A DNA stretch of 64,000 nt from HXMU1420-13 sp963691715 (GTDB lineage: Bacteria; Bacteroidota; Rhodothermia; Balneolales; Balneolaceae). Below, one piece after another: positions 41,520 to 49,785 of this stretch. The notes beneath the pieces are model-generated. The model was not told the DNA's origin. It made no database searches and worked only from the letters and a program-made list of their open reading frames with translations. The stretch covers positions 2,914,001 through 2,978,000 of the forward strand of contig OY829281.1 in the NCBI GenBank assembly GCA_963691715.1, given 5' to 3'. A program made the position numbers and the translations under genes. Every line of letters starts with the position of its first letter. Positions within the stretch are counted from its first letter, which is position 1.

Positions 41520-43007
41520 TTATAATTTTAAAAAATTATCAATTAGATGATTAAACGCACTTTTTCCCATTTTGAAAATCATTTCTTGATTTCCAATGGA
41601 CAAAAAATTAAGTGCAAACCTTAGTTCTCCGAGTAATTCTGGAGGATATGTAACTAATGTATCTTCTTGAATTGCATAATCCCAATCAATAGTTTTGTGG
41701 AAAGAAACACCTGCTCTTTTCATGATTGTTCGATAATTATTAGCCATTAAAGCATATCCGATAGTAGTAGGATGCAAGCCATCTAAACTAAATATGCCAC
41801 CTTTGTAAATTTTCTTAGTTTTTTTATCAGCTCTAATGAAGTCTGTAGTGAGAGCTACCTTACCATCCTTATTTACTAAATGTTTAGTTAATGGATTTCT
41901 TTGAAGGGCAGCGATAAAATCATTTGGATATTGTTGTAATTGCTCCTTGCCTAGTCGTCGATGAGCCATATTGGCTACATGTTTGGCCATTGGAACAACA
42001 TACCAACCATTTTCTTTTGCAACTTTTCTAATTATGTGATTGTACTCATCTACGGTAAAGTCAATTTGAATGGCTTCATCTTTTGTTAAATGTGGATGCT
42101 TTTCTGGGTTGAAATCTTCATCCCAAATCCAAAATTTGGTGTAGTAATCGAAATATCCTAGGTGGTTGGAGGAGAGATGAGAATTCACGCCTCTTAAAAT
42201 AGGGGGGATAGTTGGGTAGGGAATGGTTGGGACAAAAACACGTTGTGCTTTAATTTGCGATACTTTTTCTGCGAGTGTTCGATATTCAAGTTCAAAGTGC
42301 TCTGGTCTATAAATGGAATGTTTTCTGAACGCCATAAAATGATCGAGATCTTCTAAATTCGACCATGTTAAATGCAAATTAATAACAGCCCCCAAAGCAT
42401 TATTATGTCCCAAACAAATAATCAAATTTTCGATGCCTCCATGTTCAGATAATGCTTGTACATTTTGAATTTGGGAGCGCATTTCAAGTTTTGGATTAAA
42501 ACTAGGGTTTAGAACCATTCGAGCAGTAGTATATTTTGCATGTTCAGGAAGAAAACCAAAGATGGATAAATGATCTTTATTATGTTTGATAAACTCTCGA
42601 CTGTTCTTTTCATTGATCATCCAAGCATCATTTATTGATAAACCCCATATTGATTGATTATGATAGGGAGTATTACGAACTACGCTTAAATCTTTGAATC
42701 CACCTTCCCAATATTTTTTGATTCGTTTTAAGGTTGTGAAAACATGTGCTAATACTGCTGGATAATCATCTATTGAAATATTTGCCCCAAATTCATCAGC
42801 TATCCCTCGCAGTATTACTTCTAGATTGAGTGGAATTCCTGCTTGTGCAGTGAATGAAGGTTGTTGAAAATCAGGTAGAGGATTGAAGCATCGAGCAATA
42901 AAAGATGGAAAATTAATATCTGTTCTATAAATACAACCATTCTGAAATCCTTGTGCCAGAGAGTCTCCAAAAACAACTAATTTATGCTTTGCTTCTTTTT
43001 TGAACAT
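41520..43007 (-). CDS. SGNH/GDSL-like hydrolase, large cytoplasmic form
   Basis: Protein of 495 residues, about twice the size of a plain SGNH hydrolase. Block I is VVFGDSLAQGF (nucleophile serine at residue 15), a block III-like segment is ICLGHNNALGA, and block V is LDGLHPTTIGYALMAN with the Asp and His of the catalytic triad. No signal peptide is seen; the GDS motif begins right at the N-terminus. The central part contains long helical segments without a recognised domain. Esterase or lipase activity on a polysaccharide or lipid is likely by family; the substrate is unknown. It is divergent from the carboxymuconolactone-decarboxylase-like gene. Confidence 0.75.
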   Translation of the reverse strand: MFKKEAKHKLVVFGDSLAQGFQNGCIYRTDINFPSFIARCFNPLPDFQQPSFTAQAGIPLNLEVILRGIADEFGANISIDDYPAVLAHVFTTLKRIKKYWEGGFKDLSVVRNTPYHNQSIWGLSINDAWMINEKNSREFIKHNKDHLSIFGFLPEHAKYTTARMVLNPSFNPKLEMRSQIQNVQALSEHGGIENLIICLGHNNALGAVINLHLTWSNLEDLDHFMAFRKHSIYRPEHFELEYRTLAEKVSQIKAQRVFVPTIPYPTIPPILRGVNSHLSSNHLGYFDYYTKFWIWDEDFNPEKHPHLTKDEAIQIDFTVDEYNHIIRKVAKENGWYVVPMAKHVANMAHRRLGKEQLQQYPNDFIAALQRNPLTKHLVNKDGKVALTTDFIRADKKTKKIYKGGIFSLDGLHPTTIGYALMANNYRTIMKRAGVSFHKTIDWDYAIQEDTLVTYPPELLGELRFALNFLSIGNQEMIFKMGKSAFNHLIDNFLKL

Positions 43008-43104
43008 ATATATTCAATTTGTAACGAAATTTTGAAATCACAAAATAAATTAAGTCTATATTTTATAATCAAAATATGAGTATTCAATTTTTAAAATTAG
43101 GTTA

Positions 43105-43476
43105 ATGGCAAATAAAGAAAACAGCAATCGATTTCAGCGATTCCGTAGAAAAAGAAAAGCTCAGAATGAAAAAGTCCTAAATCTTGATCATCTTGGTATA
43201 AAAAGGTTCTTTAATATGGATTCAAATACCTACCGAGAGGGTGCGCTTGATTCCAAAACAAAAGAATTATTGGGTTTGGTTGCTTCTACGGTGCTTCGAT
43301 GTAATGATTGTATTGATTATCATCTTGAGCAATGTGCAAAAACAGGCTCAAATAAAGCAGAAATAGTAGATGCATTAAACGTTGCCTTAATAGTAGGTGG
43401 GAGTATAGTGATTCCACATCTGCGTCATGCAGTAGAAACGCTTGAATTTTTGGAGGAAGAAGGGGTCTTGGAATAA
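43105..43476 (+). CDS. Carboxymuconolactone decarboxylase / AhpD-like protein
   Basis: Protein of 123 residues, AhpD-like fold. The signature ELLGLVASTVLRCNDCIDYHLEQCAKTGSNKAEIVDAL contains the redox-type CNDC pair followed by His, as in peroxidase-active family members. The first about 30 residues are basic. Possible roles are alkylhydroperoxidase-like detoxification or a decarboxylase; the CxxC-H arrangement favours the former. Six bases separate it from the membrane acyltransferase gene. Confidence 0.88.
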   Translation: MANKENSNRFQRFRRKRKAQNEKVLNLDHLGIKRFFNMDSNTYREGALDSKTKELLGLVASTVLRCNDCIDYHLEQCAKTGSNKAEIVDALNVALIVGGSIVIPHLRHAVETLEFLEEEGVLE

Positions 43477-43481
43477 AAATT

Positions 43482-44363
43482 ATGAACTATTCAATTGAAA
43501 TAATCCGTTTAGGAGCGGTCATTTTAATTACGTTTACTCATATACGTCATTCATTTGAAAGTGGATATATGTACGTATTTCTTGAACAGGTTCCATTGTA
43601 TGGAACTCTTGTTCTTTCAATTATTTCTGGGTTTCTATACACAGAGGTTTCAGCAGTAAAACCATTTCTTTTAAAAAGGAAGGTGAAAAGTTTACTTATC
43701 CCTTTCTTGATAGCAAATTTTATAGTAATAATACTAGCCTATATAACCCATATATTCGGAATGGACGTTTTAAACCGTTTGGAATTTAATAGTTCTTTAA
43801 TAACTACTGGATTATTTGCCCTAGATGGAGCACCAATTAATCCACCTACCTATTTCATTCGTGATATTTTTATCATTTTTGTAATGTTAGAATTTATTAG
43901 AAACAAAAATTATGTTCTACTTATTGGAATTATATGTCTTTCAGTTTTTGGTGAATTATTACTTAGATATGATATCCTTATTCTATTTGTTGTTGGAATG
44001 ATCTATTCAAAGAAGGCTAGGTTTATAAAAGGGTATAAGATTCAGCTGTTTTTGATTTCAATCATGGTTGGATCGATGCTGTTTCTTTTAGATAGTATTT
44101 ACAGCCGCCACGTTTTTTCTATTGCTCTATTTTTGATATTAATAGATTGGAAGGTGAGTTTTAAAGAGGTGGGTGGTTACAGTTATACACTTCACTTATA
44201 TCACTCACCAATAATTGTGGTGAGCTATCCATTTTTGGTACATTTTGTGGATAATCCTTACATACTCGTTTTTTTGCAAGTAAGTGTAGCTAGTGGACTA
44301 TGTTTTATTGTATGTAGCTTGATTAAAAAGCTAAACTTACAATTCCTGATAGGAGGAAGATAA
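43482..44363 (+). CDS. Membrane acyltransferase 3-like protein
   Basis: Integral membrane protein of 293 residues with about nine to ten hydrophobic segments. The start MNYSIEIIRLGAVILITFTHIRHSFESGYMYVFLE and FISGFLY-type second helix (SIISGFLYTEVSAVKPFLLKRKVKSLLIPFLIAN) match the acyltransferase 3 (OafA/NolL) family, where a His in the first helix (THIRH) is needed. It probably acylates a surface glycan or lipid. The gene before it is AhpD-like, and the region after it carries a broken FkbM methyltransferase. The 130 bases up to the latter hold no feature I can identify. Confidence 0.7.
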   Translation: MNYSIEIIRLGAVILITFTHIRHSFESGYMYVFLEQVPLYGTLVLSIISGFLYTEVSAVKPFLLKRKVKSLLIPFLIANFIVIILAYITHIFGMDVLNRLEFNSSLITTGLFALDGAPINPPTYFIRDIFIIFVMLEFIRNKNYVLLIGIICLSVFGELLLRYDILILFVVGMIYSKKARFIKGYKIQLFLISIMVGSMLFLLDSIYSRHVFSIALFLILIDWKVSFKEVGGYSYTLHLYHSPIIVVSYPFLVHFVDNPYILVFLQVSVASGLCFIVCSLIKKLNLQFLIGGR

Positions 44364-44495
44364 TTATCCATTCAGTGGTTTATAAAGGATATTTTCTTGC
44401 TATGATGTGAGTTTAAAAAGACATTCTGTTATAATTAAATAAGAATATTCCTTTCACCTTATAAAAAATCACACAAAATTTTTAAATGACTTGGT

Positions 44496-45215
44496 TTAAA
44501 AAAAGTAATTTATACTACTATATCCTTTTTTTCTTTCTTTAAGGAGTGTACCATCAAAAATAAAAGCTTTATACTTTAATTGTGTCATTATAGAAAAAAG
44601 CTGATATGCCTTAGAAGTGTGTTTATCTAGGTTTTACGATACTTCGATGAGCCATGCAGCAGTACCTTTTTCTAATTGTTTCATTGCGCCATGTATTACC
44701 GAAAGTTCATGCCCTTCAACATCACATTTAATTAAAGAAATGGGTGTAGAAATATTGAGCAGAAAATTATCTAGAGTTGAGGAAGTGATTTGTAAAGTAG
44801 GGCCAGAATTAAGTTTCCCATTATCTATTATTGATGCTCTGTAATAATTATATGATCCAGATAAAATGGGAATTTCCATTTTACTACTATCATTTGTATC
44901 CGAAATAGCAATCTGAAATGCAGTTACATTGTTTAGTTGGAATACTTTTAAATTATGTTGCAACATTTCAAAAGTGAAAGGAACAGGTTCTATGCAAATT
45001 ACTTTTTTTGAACATGGAGAGAGGTACTTTGCATATAATCCAATATTTGAGCCTATATCCAACACCGTAGAATTTTTATTTACTAATAATCTAGCAATTT
45101 TAATATCGGGTTCTTCTTTAATGTTGTGATTTCTTAGGATTTTGACATATTGATTTCTTTTGTAATAATAAAGTATGGGACTCGGTATAAAGCTCTGAAT
45201 TATGTGTTTTATCAT
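44496..45215 (-). pseudogene. FkbM family methyltransferase gene interrupted by an in-frame TAA
   Basis: The ORF from the ATG at 45215 encodes a SAM-dependent FkbM methyltransferase: TVLDIGSNIGLYAKYLS (SAM-binding), CIEPVPFTFEMLQHNL, and IKCDVEGHELSVIHGAMKQLEKGTAAWLIEVS. It stops at TAA 44636-44634 after 193 residues. The same frame continues open for 45 codons to TAA at 44498-44496. It reads NLDKHTSKAYQLFS, then YKAFIFDGTLLKER and SSINYFF, which is the expected C-terminal strand-helix end of FkbM proteins. The intact protein would have 239 residues. One nonsense codon therefore truncates it; the lost part belongs to the fold, so function is probably lost unless the stop is read through. Confidence 0.82.
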
Positions 45216-45395
45216 TTGAATGAGATGTGATAAAGTAACTAAACTTTTATGATCTGCATTTTATAGCTTATTGAACCGCAGTCCATAAAAATTTGATAAA
45301 GTATGAGGCCAGTTTTTACAATCAATTAACTTATATATAAGGGTATTATTTTTAATAATTTAATATGTATAAATTAGTAAGTCTAAGAAAAAAGG

Positions 45396-45854
45396 CTATA
45401 AGTACTCCACATTTTTTGTTTTTGACATCTTTGCCAAAAAGTTTTTAAATGAAGGCAACTGATGTTTAATATGCATAGGTAGATTAATGGTTTCAGATGA
45501 ACCTATGGTATTTATGATTTTAATTTTTCCTGTAGTTAATAACCAAGGTTCTTTAATCTCTATACGTTTAATGTTAGCCCATTTAATTTTATTAGTTTTA
45601 TTAAAGATATAAGCATATCCTTTGGTGTAAATACCAAATTCATTTATTATTAGAGCTTGTTTTTTCCATGGGTAAAATGAATATAGTGTACCTGATATTA
45701 TGATTGTAAATAAACCCATCCATTCAAATTCACTCCCCAATTTATAGGTATGAATAATATTTGCTGTACCTAATCCAAGAAAAAAGGCTCCAAAAAATCG
45801 AATACTTCTTATCAAAAAAGTATTGGTGTTCATTTCTAATTTAAATTCTTCCAT
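45396..45854 (-). CDS. Membrane protein of unknown function (PH-like tail)
   Basis: Protein of 152 residues. Two hydrophobic segments lie at about residues 14-35 and 43-62, followed by a soluble part with alternating strands (QALIINEFGIYTKGYAYIFN, IKWANIKRIEIKEPWLLTTGKIKIIN) that resembles the bacterial PH-like domain of small membrane proteins. I do not recognise a named family. Codon use and AT content resemble the neighbouring loose region. The 180 bases to the FkbM remnant and 112 bases to the RNA candidate upstream show nothing further. Confidence 0.55.
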   Translation of the reverse strand: MEEFKLEMNTNTFLIRSIRFFGAFFLGLGTANIIHTYKLGSEFEWMGLFTIIISGTLYSFYPWKKQALIINEFGIYTKGYAYIFNKTNKIKWANIKRIEIKEPWLLTTGKIKIINTIGSSETINLPMHIKHQLPSFKNFLAKMSKTKNVEYL

Positions 45855-45966
45855 TATGTGTATTCAAGATTCATGACAAAAAAATAAAATCACTAAATAG
45901 AATCAATAGGTTGTACAAAATTAAATACCATATTTATATATACTTTTTTAACCTATGTTAAGATTC

Positions 45967-46142
45967 AAAAAAAGGAACCCCATTCAAAGGGTTCCTTATG
46001 TTGTTAGCAATCTATAGTCTATTTTAAAGAGACTCCGTTTAAATCTACATCACGGAGTTTTAGACTATAATCCAGTTAAACATCAACGACTTAGAGATAC
46101 CACTCCCATGGTATCCCGGGGAAAAGCCGTATTAGTTAGAGT
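45967..46142 (-). ncRNA. Structured RNA candidate immediately downstream of ftsZ
   Basis: Three stable hairpins follow the ftsZ stop on the same strand. The first is a seven-pair stem, gatacca (46096-46102) with tggtatc (46109-46115). The second is a bipartite stem, TATAGTCTA (46013-46021) with TAGACTATA (46061-46069), enclosing ACTCCGT (46032-46038) with ACGGAGT (46052-46058). The third is a terminator, AAGGAACCC (45972-45980) with GGGTTCCTT (45989-45997) and a T-run in minus-strand sense. The terminator closes the dcw operon. The two upstream hairpins are more than a terminator needs, so a 3'-UTR-derived or independent small RNA is possible. No ORF fits here and I do not recognise a known RNA class. 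Confidence 0.6.
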
Positions 46143-47465
46143 TTAATCCATAATTTTACGCAAAAAAGCAGGTTGATCAGTATCACCTTTTTGAATGCGT
46201 TCTGTACTTTGCCTGAAAGGAGCAACATTGGTGGATTGCTCTTTATGTTGTTGTTGCTCAGAATGAGGTAATTCATCTTCCCTTCGAGCATTAATATCTC
46301 GTCGAAGGTAAGATGGGGTGTCTAATTTTTTTAGATTATTTTCACCCTTGTAATAGTCACCAGTTGTTCGTGTAAAACGGGTGGGGATTTCTTTTTTTGT
46401 GGCAACAGATGGTGTTGATGCGTTCATAGCCTCTTCTGCTGGTAATCCTATAGGTTTGTTTGGTGCAATTCTAACCCTATTGCGTTCTTCAGCTAAGTCA
46501 AAACCAGTTGCAATGACTGTAACTCGTATATTTTCGCCAAAGTTTTCATCTAAAACAGTACCAAGGATGATTTCTGCGTCATCTCCTGCTTCTTGTTGAA
46601 TGATGCTTGTTGCAGTAGTAGTTTCCCTCATCCCAAGATTAGATCCTGCGGAAATATTAACAAGTACATTTCGTGCTCCATTAATACTCACACCATCAAG
46701 AAGAGGGGAGTTAATTGCTTCACGAGCCGCTATTTCTGCTCGGTCTGGCCCTGATGCTGTAGAACTACCCATAATTGCAGCTCCACCATCGGTCATTGTA
46801 GTGCGTACATCTGCAAAATCAAGGTTGATTAAACCTGGCATTAGAATTAAATCACTTATTCCGCGAGTGGCATTATACAGAACTTCATTAGCTAAAGAAA
46901 AGGCTTCTACAAGAGATGTATTTTCATCTGCAATATCTAATAATCGCTCATTGGGTATTACTATTACTGTGTCGCAGTTCTTTTTTAGTTCATTTATACC
47001 TTCTAAGGCATATTTTTTTCTAATTTTACCTTCGCAATCGAAAGGAGTAGTAACGATACCTACTGTAAGTATGCCACGACGTTTTGCCATACCCGCTACA
47101 ACTGGGGCACCACCTGTTCCGGTACCTCCCCCCATGCCTGCAGTAACAAAAATCATGTCGGCACTTTCAATTGATTCTTCAATTTCATGGCGATTTTCTT
47201 CCACTGCCTCGCGTCCAACTTCGGGGCGAGCACCAGCTCCTAAACCGCTTGTTAATGCAGCTCCAACTTGAACCTTGATATCTGCATGACTCGCTTTTAA
47301 AGCTTGGGCATCGGTATTTAAAGCGATGTATTCTACGCTTTCAAGGCCCATATTTATCATATTATTGATGGCGTTTCCACCACCGCCGCCAACGCCAATC
47401 ACTTTGATTTTAGCATTTTCTTGGCTTTGTTCATCGAAAAAGAATCGAGAGTTATAATTAGCCAT
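46143..47465 (-). CDS. ftsZ: Cell division protein FtsZ
   Basis: Tubulin-like GTPase that forms the cytokinetic ring; 440 residues. Key motifs are KVIGVGGGGGNAINNMI near the start, the tubulin signature GGGTGTGGAPVVA (about residues 115-127), and NLDFADVRTTM with the catalytic T7-loop. After the globular core (about 1-320) comes a variable Gln/Glu/Arg-rich linker and the C-terminal peptide DQPAFLRKIMD, which binds FtsA. A good ribosome binding site (CAGGAG) precedes the ATG. It is the last gene of the dcw cluster. Confidence 0.98.
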   Translation of the reverse strand: MANYNSRFFFDEQSQENAKIKVIGVGGGGGNAINNMINMGLESVEYIALNTDAQALKASHADIKVQVGAALTSGLGAGARPEVGREAVEENRHEIEESIESADMIFVTAGMGGGTGTGGAPVVAGMAKRRGILTVGIVTTPFDCEGKIRKKYALEGINELKKNCDTVIVIPNERLLDIADENTSLVEAFSLANEVLYNATRGISDLILMPGLINLDFADVRTTMTDGGAAIMGSSTASGPDRAEIAAREAINSPLLDGVSINGARNVLVNISAGSNLGMRETTTATSIIQQEAGDDAEIILGTVLDENFGENIRVTVIATGFDLAEERNRVRIAPNKPIGLPAEEAMNASTPSVATKKEIPTRFTRTTGDYYKGENNLKKLDTPSYLRRDINARREDELPHSEQQQHKEQSTNVAPFRQSTERIQKGDTDQPAFLRKIMD

Positions 47466-47541
47466 TTTTACTCCTGTTATTATTTACTGGATGTATTTGA
47501 TTGATGATCATTTAATTTTTTAAAAAAATATTTATAGTATC

Positions 47542-47570
47542 CCTTGTTTCAAGTATTGATTAAAACAAGG
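47542..47570. terminator. Hairpin in the ftsA-ftsZ gap
   Basis: An eight-pair stem, CCTTGTTT (47542-47549) with AAACAAGG (47563-47570), followed in minus-strand sense by a run of T (complement of 47522-47528) about a dozen bases on. It lies in the 165-base ftsA-ftsZ gap, upstream of the FtsZ ribosome binding site. It may attenuate or process the transcript, allowing separate ftsZ dosage; the loose geometry makes a strong terminator unlikely. Confidence 0.35.
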
Positions 47571-47630
47571 TTGTAGCAATCATGCAAAGCATTTTTGCCA
47601 TAGTTAAGGTTACTATGTAATAGCTCCTTT

Positions 47631-48890
47631 TCACAATTCCTTGAACCAGCTTTTCATGCGATCAGCAATTTTATTCATCACTAGTTCAACACTGGTTGCT
47701 TTTCCTGATCCTGCGATCATAGTTTTATTAGTATTTGTGCCAGATTGTAATGCATGAACTACCAATCCAACACCAGTTGCATAAATAGGACTGTTTACCT
47801 CTTCAACAAGTCCACCTGTAATACCTAATGGAATTCCAATTTTTGCATCCATTCCAAGAATTTCATTAGCTAATGGACAAATATTTTTAATTAGAGATCC
47901 ACCACCAGACAGTACAACTCCTGCACTTAGCGCATCAGAATATCCACTACGTTTTATTTCAATACTCACAATTTCCATTATTTCTTCCATTCTAGCTTGA
48001 ATAATCTTTGCAAGTATACTTTTTGTAATTTCTTTCGGTGGACGACCTGCGATACCTGGGACAGTTATTACTTCATCTTGTTCTATTAAATCAGCATAGC
48101 ATTCGCCATGATTTCTTTTCAGCGTTTCTGCCTGATCGTCTAATACACTAAGACCTAATCGAATATCGTCCGTCACTTTTTGTCCAGCAATTGCGATTAC
48201 TGCGGTATGTCGAATCGTATTATCTCTGAAAATGGCTACATCCGTTGTACCGCCACCAATATCTACTAAAACTACTCCTGCTTCTTTTTCTTCTACATCT
48301 AACACGGAGTAGGAGGAAGCAAGAGGTTCAAGTATAATATCAGCAACCTGATAGCCAGCTCGTTCTACACATCGATAAATATTTTTAGCTGCTGAAACTA
48401 ACCCTGTTATAATGTGTACTTCCGCTTCCATTCGCATCCCACTCATCCCTACAGGGTCAGCAATACCATCTTGACCATCAACAACGAACTCTTGTGGAAT
48501 GACATGAAGTATTTGTTGATCGGTTGGAAGCATTATACGTTGACAATCTTCTAACAAGCGTTCTACATCATGGCCTGTAATTTCATTATCTCGATTATTT
48601 ATTGTGATTACCCCTTTGCTGCGCATACTGCGGATATGATCACCAGCAATACCTACATTTACAGAATTAACTTGAATTCCTGAAGCCAATTCTGCCTGTG
48701 CTACCGCATCTTTAATAGCATTAACTGTTTTATCGATGTTAACTACAACACCTCGATTCAAGCCGTCGCTAGGTGCTTTCCCTACGCCAAGAATATTTAT
48801 TCTTTTGGATTCGTCGATGGAAGCAACGATGGCGCATATTTTTGTGGTCCCAATATCGAGACCTACCATAATATTTTCCTGTTCAGACAT
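47631..48890 (-). CDS. ftsA: Cell division protein FtsA
   Basis: Actin-like protein of 419 residues that tethers FtsZ to the membrane. Motifs: MVGLDIGTTKICAIVASID (phosphate 1), IVDIGGGTTDVAIF-type phosphate 2 (VLVDIGGGTTDVAIFRDN), VLSGGGSLIKNI (adenosine), and a C-terminal amphipathic helix (MNKIADRMKSWFKEL) for membrane binding. Its ATG overlaps the TAA of the 49-codon ORF upstream by one base, which suggests coupled translation. Confidence 0.97.
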   Translation of the reverse strand: MSEQENIMVGLDIGTTKICAIVASIDESKRINILGVGKAPSDGLNRGVVVNIDKTVNAIKDAVAQAELASGIQVNSVNVGIAGDHIRSMRSKGVITINNRDNEITGHDVERLLEDCQRIMLPTDQQILHVIPQEFVVDGQDGIADPVGMSGMRMEAEVHIITGLVSAAKNIYRCVERAGYQVADIILEPLASSYSVLDVEEKEAGVVLVDIGGGTTDVAIFRDNTIRHTAVIAIAGQKVTDDIRLGLSVLDDQAETLKRNHGECYADLIEQDEVITVPGIAGRPPKEITKSILAKIIQARMEEIMEIVSIEIKRSGYSDALSAGVVLSGGGSLIKNICPLANEILGMDAKIGIPLGITGGLVEEVNSPIYATGVGLVVHALQSGTNTNKTMIAGSGKATSVELVMNKIADRMKSWFKEL

Positions 48891-49039
48891 TAATTTATAC
48901 CGCTGTTTTGATGATTGCTACTATTTAAAAACTCTTTATTGTGATGCTGGACGTTATTCAGCATTTTATTCCACCATCGATCCCGAAAAAAATTCATTAT
49001 GATGATTAAATGGGATTGTTTTGTTTGCATAATAATCAT
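48890..49039 (-). CDS. Candidate 49-residue protein between ftsQ and ftsA
   Basis: An ORF of 49 codons plus stop fills the whole ftsQ-ftsA gap. Its ATG (49039-49037) overlaps the ftsQ TGA in an ATGA junction. Its TAA (48892-48890) overlaps the ftsA ATG in a TAATG junction, the same types of coupling used elsewhere in this cluster. The protein begins MIIMQTKQSHLIIIMN and continues FFRDRWWNKMLNNVQHH. It has a short hydrophobic start and a basic, Trp-rich amphipathic stretch, then ends in an Asn/Ser-rich tail. Internal Met codons (residues 4, 15) are alternative starts. I know no family. The alternative is a neutral leader used only for reinitiation toward ftsA. Confidence 0.6.
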   Translation of the reverse strand: MIIMQTKQSHLIIIMNFFRDRWWNKMLNNVQHHNKEFLNSSNHQNSGIN

Positions 49040-49785
49040 GGTCCAACCTCTCTAGTAATTACTTGATCGGTGAATCTTAAATCTATTTGTTGCATAGCTT
49101 GGATGCCTTTATACGCAATGACCTTGCTGTAAAACACCTCCCAATTTTTAAATTTTTGGTCATAGTCATCGGTGCCAAATAATAATTTCACACCATTTTC
49201 GTGACTCATAGCGATTACTCCTTCATACTCATCGTAAATCACTTCGCTAATTGTTACCCATCCAAATTGATTATTGAGAGCACTTACTAGAAAATTACGT
49301 ATCTCATTGAATTCCTTCGAAGATAAAGTGTCGGAACTAACACTAGAATCAAACCCATATACGAGAGGTAGGTTTAGTATTTTTTCATCTAATATTGGGA
49401 GCTTAACTCCGAATTGGTCAACATACATTTCATGCCTACCGTGAGCTAAAAGAGCAATTGGGCTTCGTTCATGAATGGTGATCTTGAAGTTTCCTAAAGC
49501 ATCTATGAATGGTGAAGCTTCTTTTACGTAGTGCAAAGCTTCAACTCGTTGAATAATCATAGATAAATCTAGACTATCTGGATGAACTCCAATGGGTATC
49601 TGGGATACATCAATAATTTCTTGTGTTGGTGTAAAATGATTTCCAACAACAATGACCTCTTTCACTTTCACATTTTGTTGCCAGTACATTGCAATTATGA
49701 TGGACCCACCCAAGATAAAAATCGACAATGCTACCCATGGTAGAACTGTTCTAGTTGAGGTAGTATGAATATTAATTTTTTTCAC
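49036..49785 (-). CDS. ftsQ: Cell division protein FtsQ/DivIB
   Basis: Bitopic division protein of 249 residues that links early and late divisome proteins. A single membrane helix (about 15-33, TVLPWVALSIFILGGSIIIAMYW) is followed by a POTRA-like part (VKEVIVVGNHFTPTQEIIDVSQ) and the FtsQ beta domain (EASPFIDALGNFKITIHERSPIALLA). The start overlaps the murC stop by four bases. Sequence conservation is low in this family, but position and topology make the call safe. Confidence 0.93.
   Translation of the reverse strand: MKKINIHTTSTRTVLPWVALSIFILGGSIIIAMYWQQNVKVKEVIVVGNHFTPTQEIIDVSQIPIGVHPDSLDLSMIIQRVEALHYVKEASPFIDALGNFKITIHERSPIALLAHGRHEMYVDQFGVKLPILDEKILNLPLVYGFDSSVSSDTLSSKEFNEIRNFLVSALNNQFGWVTISEVIYDEYEGVIAMSHENGVKLLFGTDDYDQKFKNWEVFYSKVIAYKGIQAMQQIDLRFTDQVITREVGP

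Noticed and set aside
46600..47271. 223-codon open frame antisense to ftsZ
   Set aside because: It mirrors the conserved ftsZ coding sequence, has no ribosome binding site or recognisable domain, and its Pro/Ala/Ser-rich composition is what reverse-strand reading of a real gene gives.
47558..47632. 24-codon GTG-initiated frame overlapping the ftsA stop (GTGA) in the ftsA-ftsZ gap
   Set aside because: Unlike the ftsQ-ftsA ORF it does not reach the next gene, is very short and its end lies in the hairpin; ftsZ has its own good ribosome binding site.
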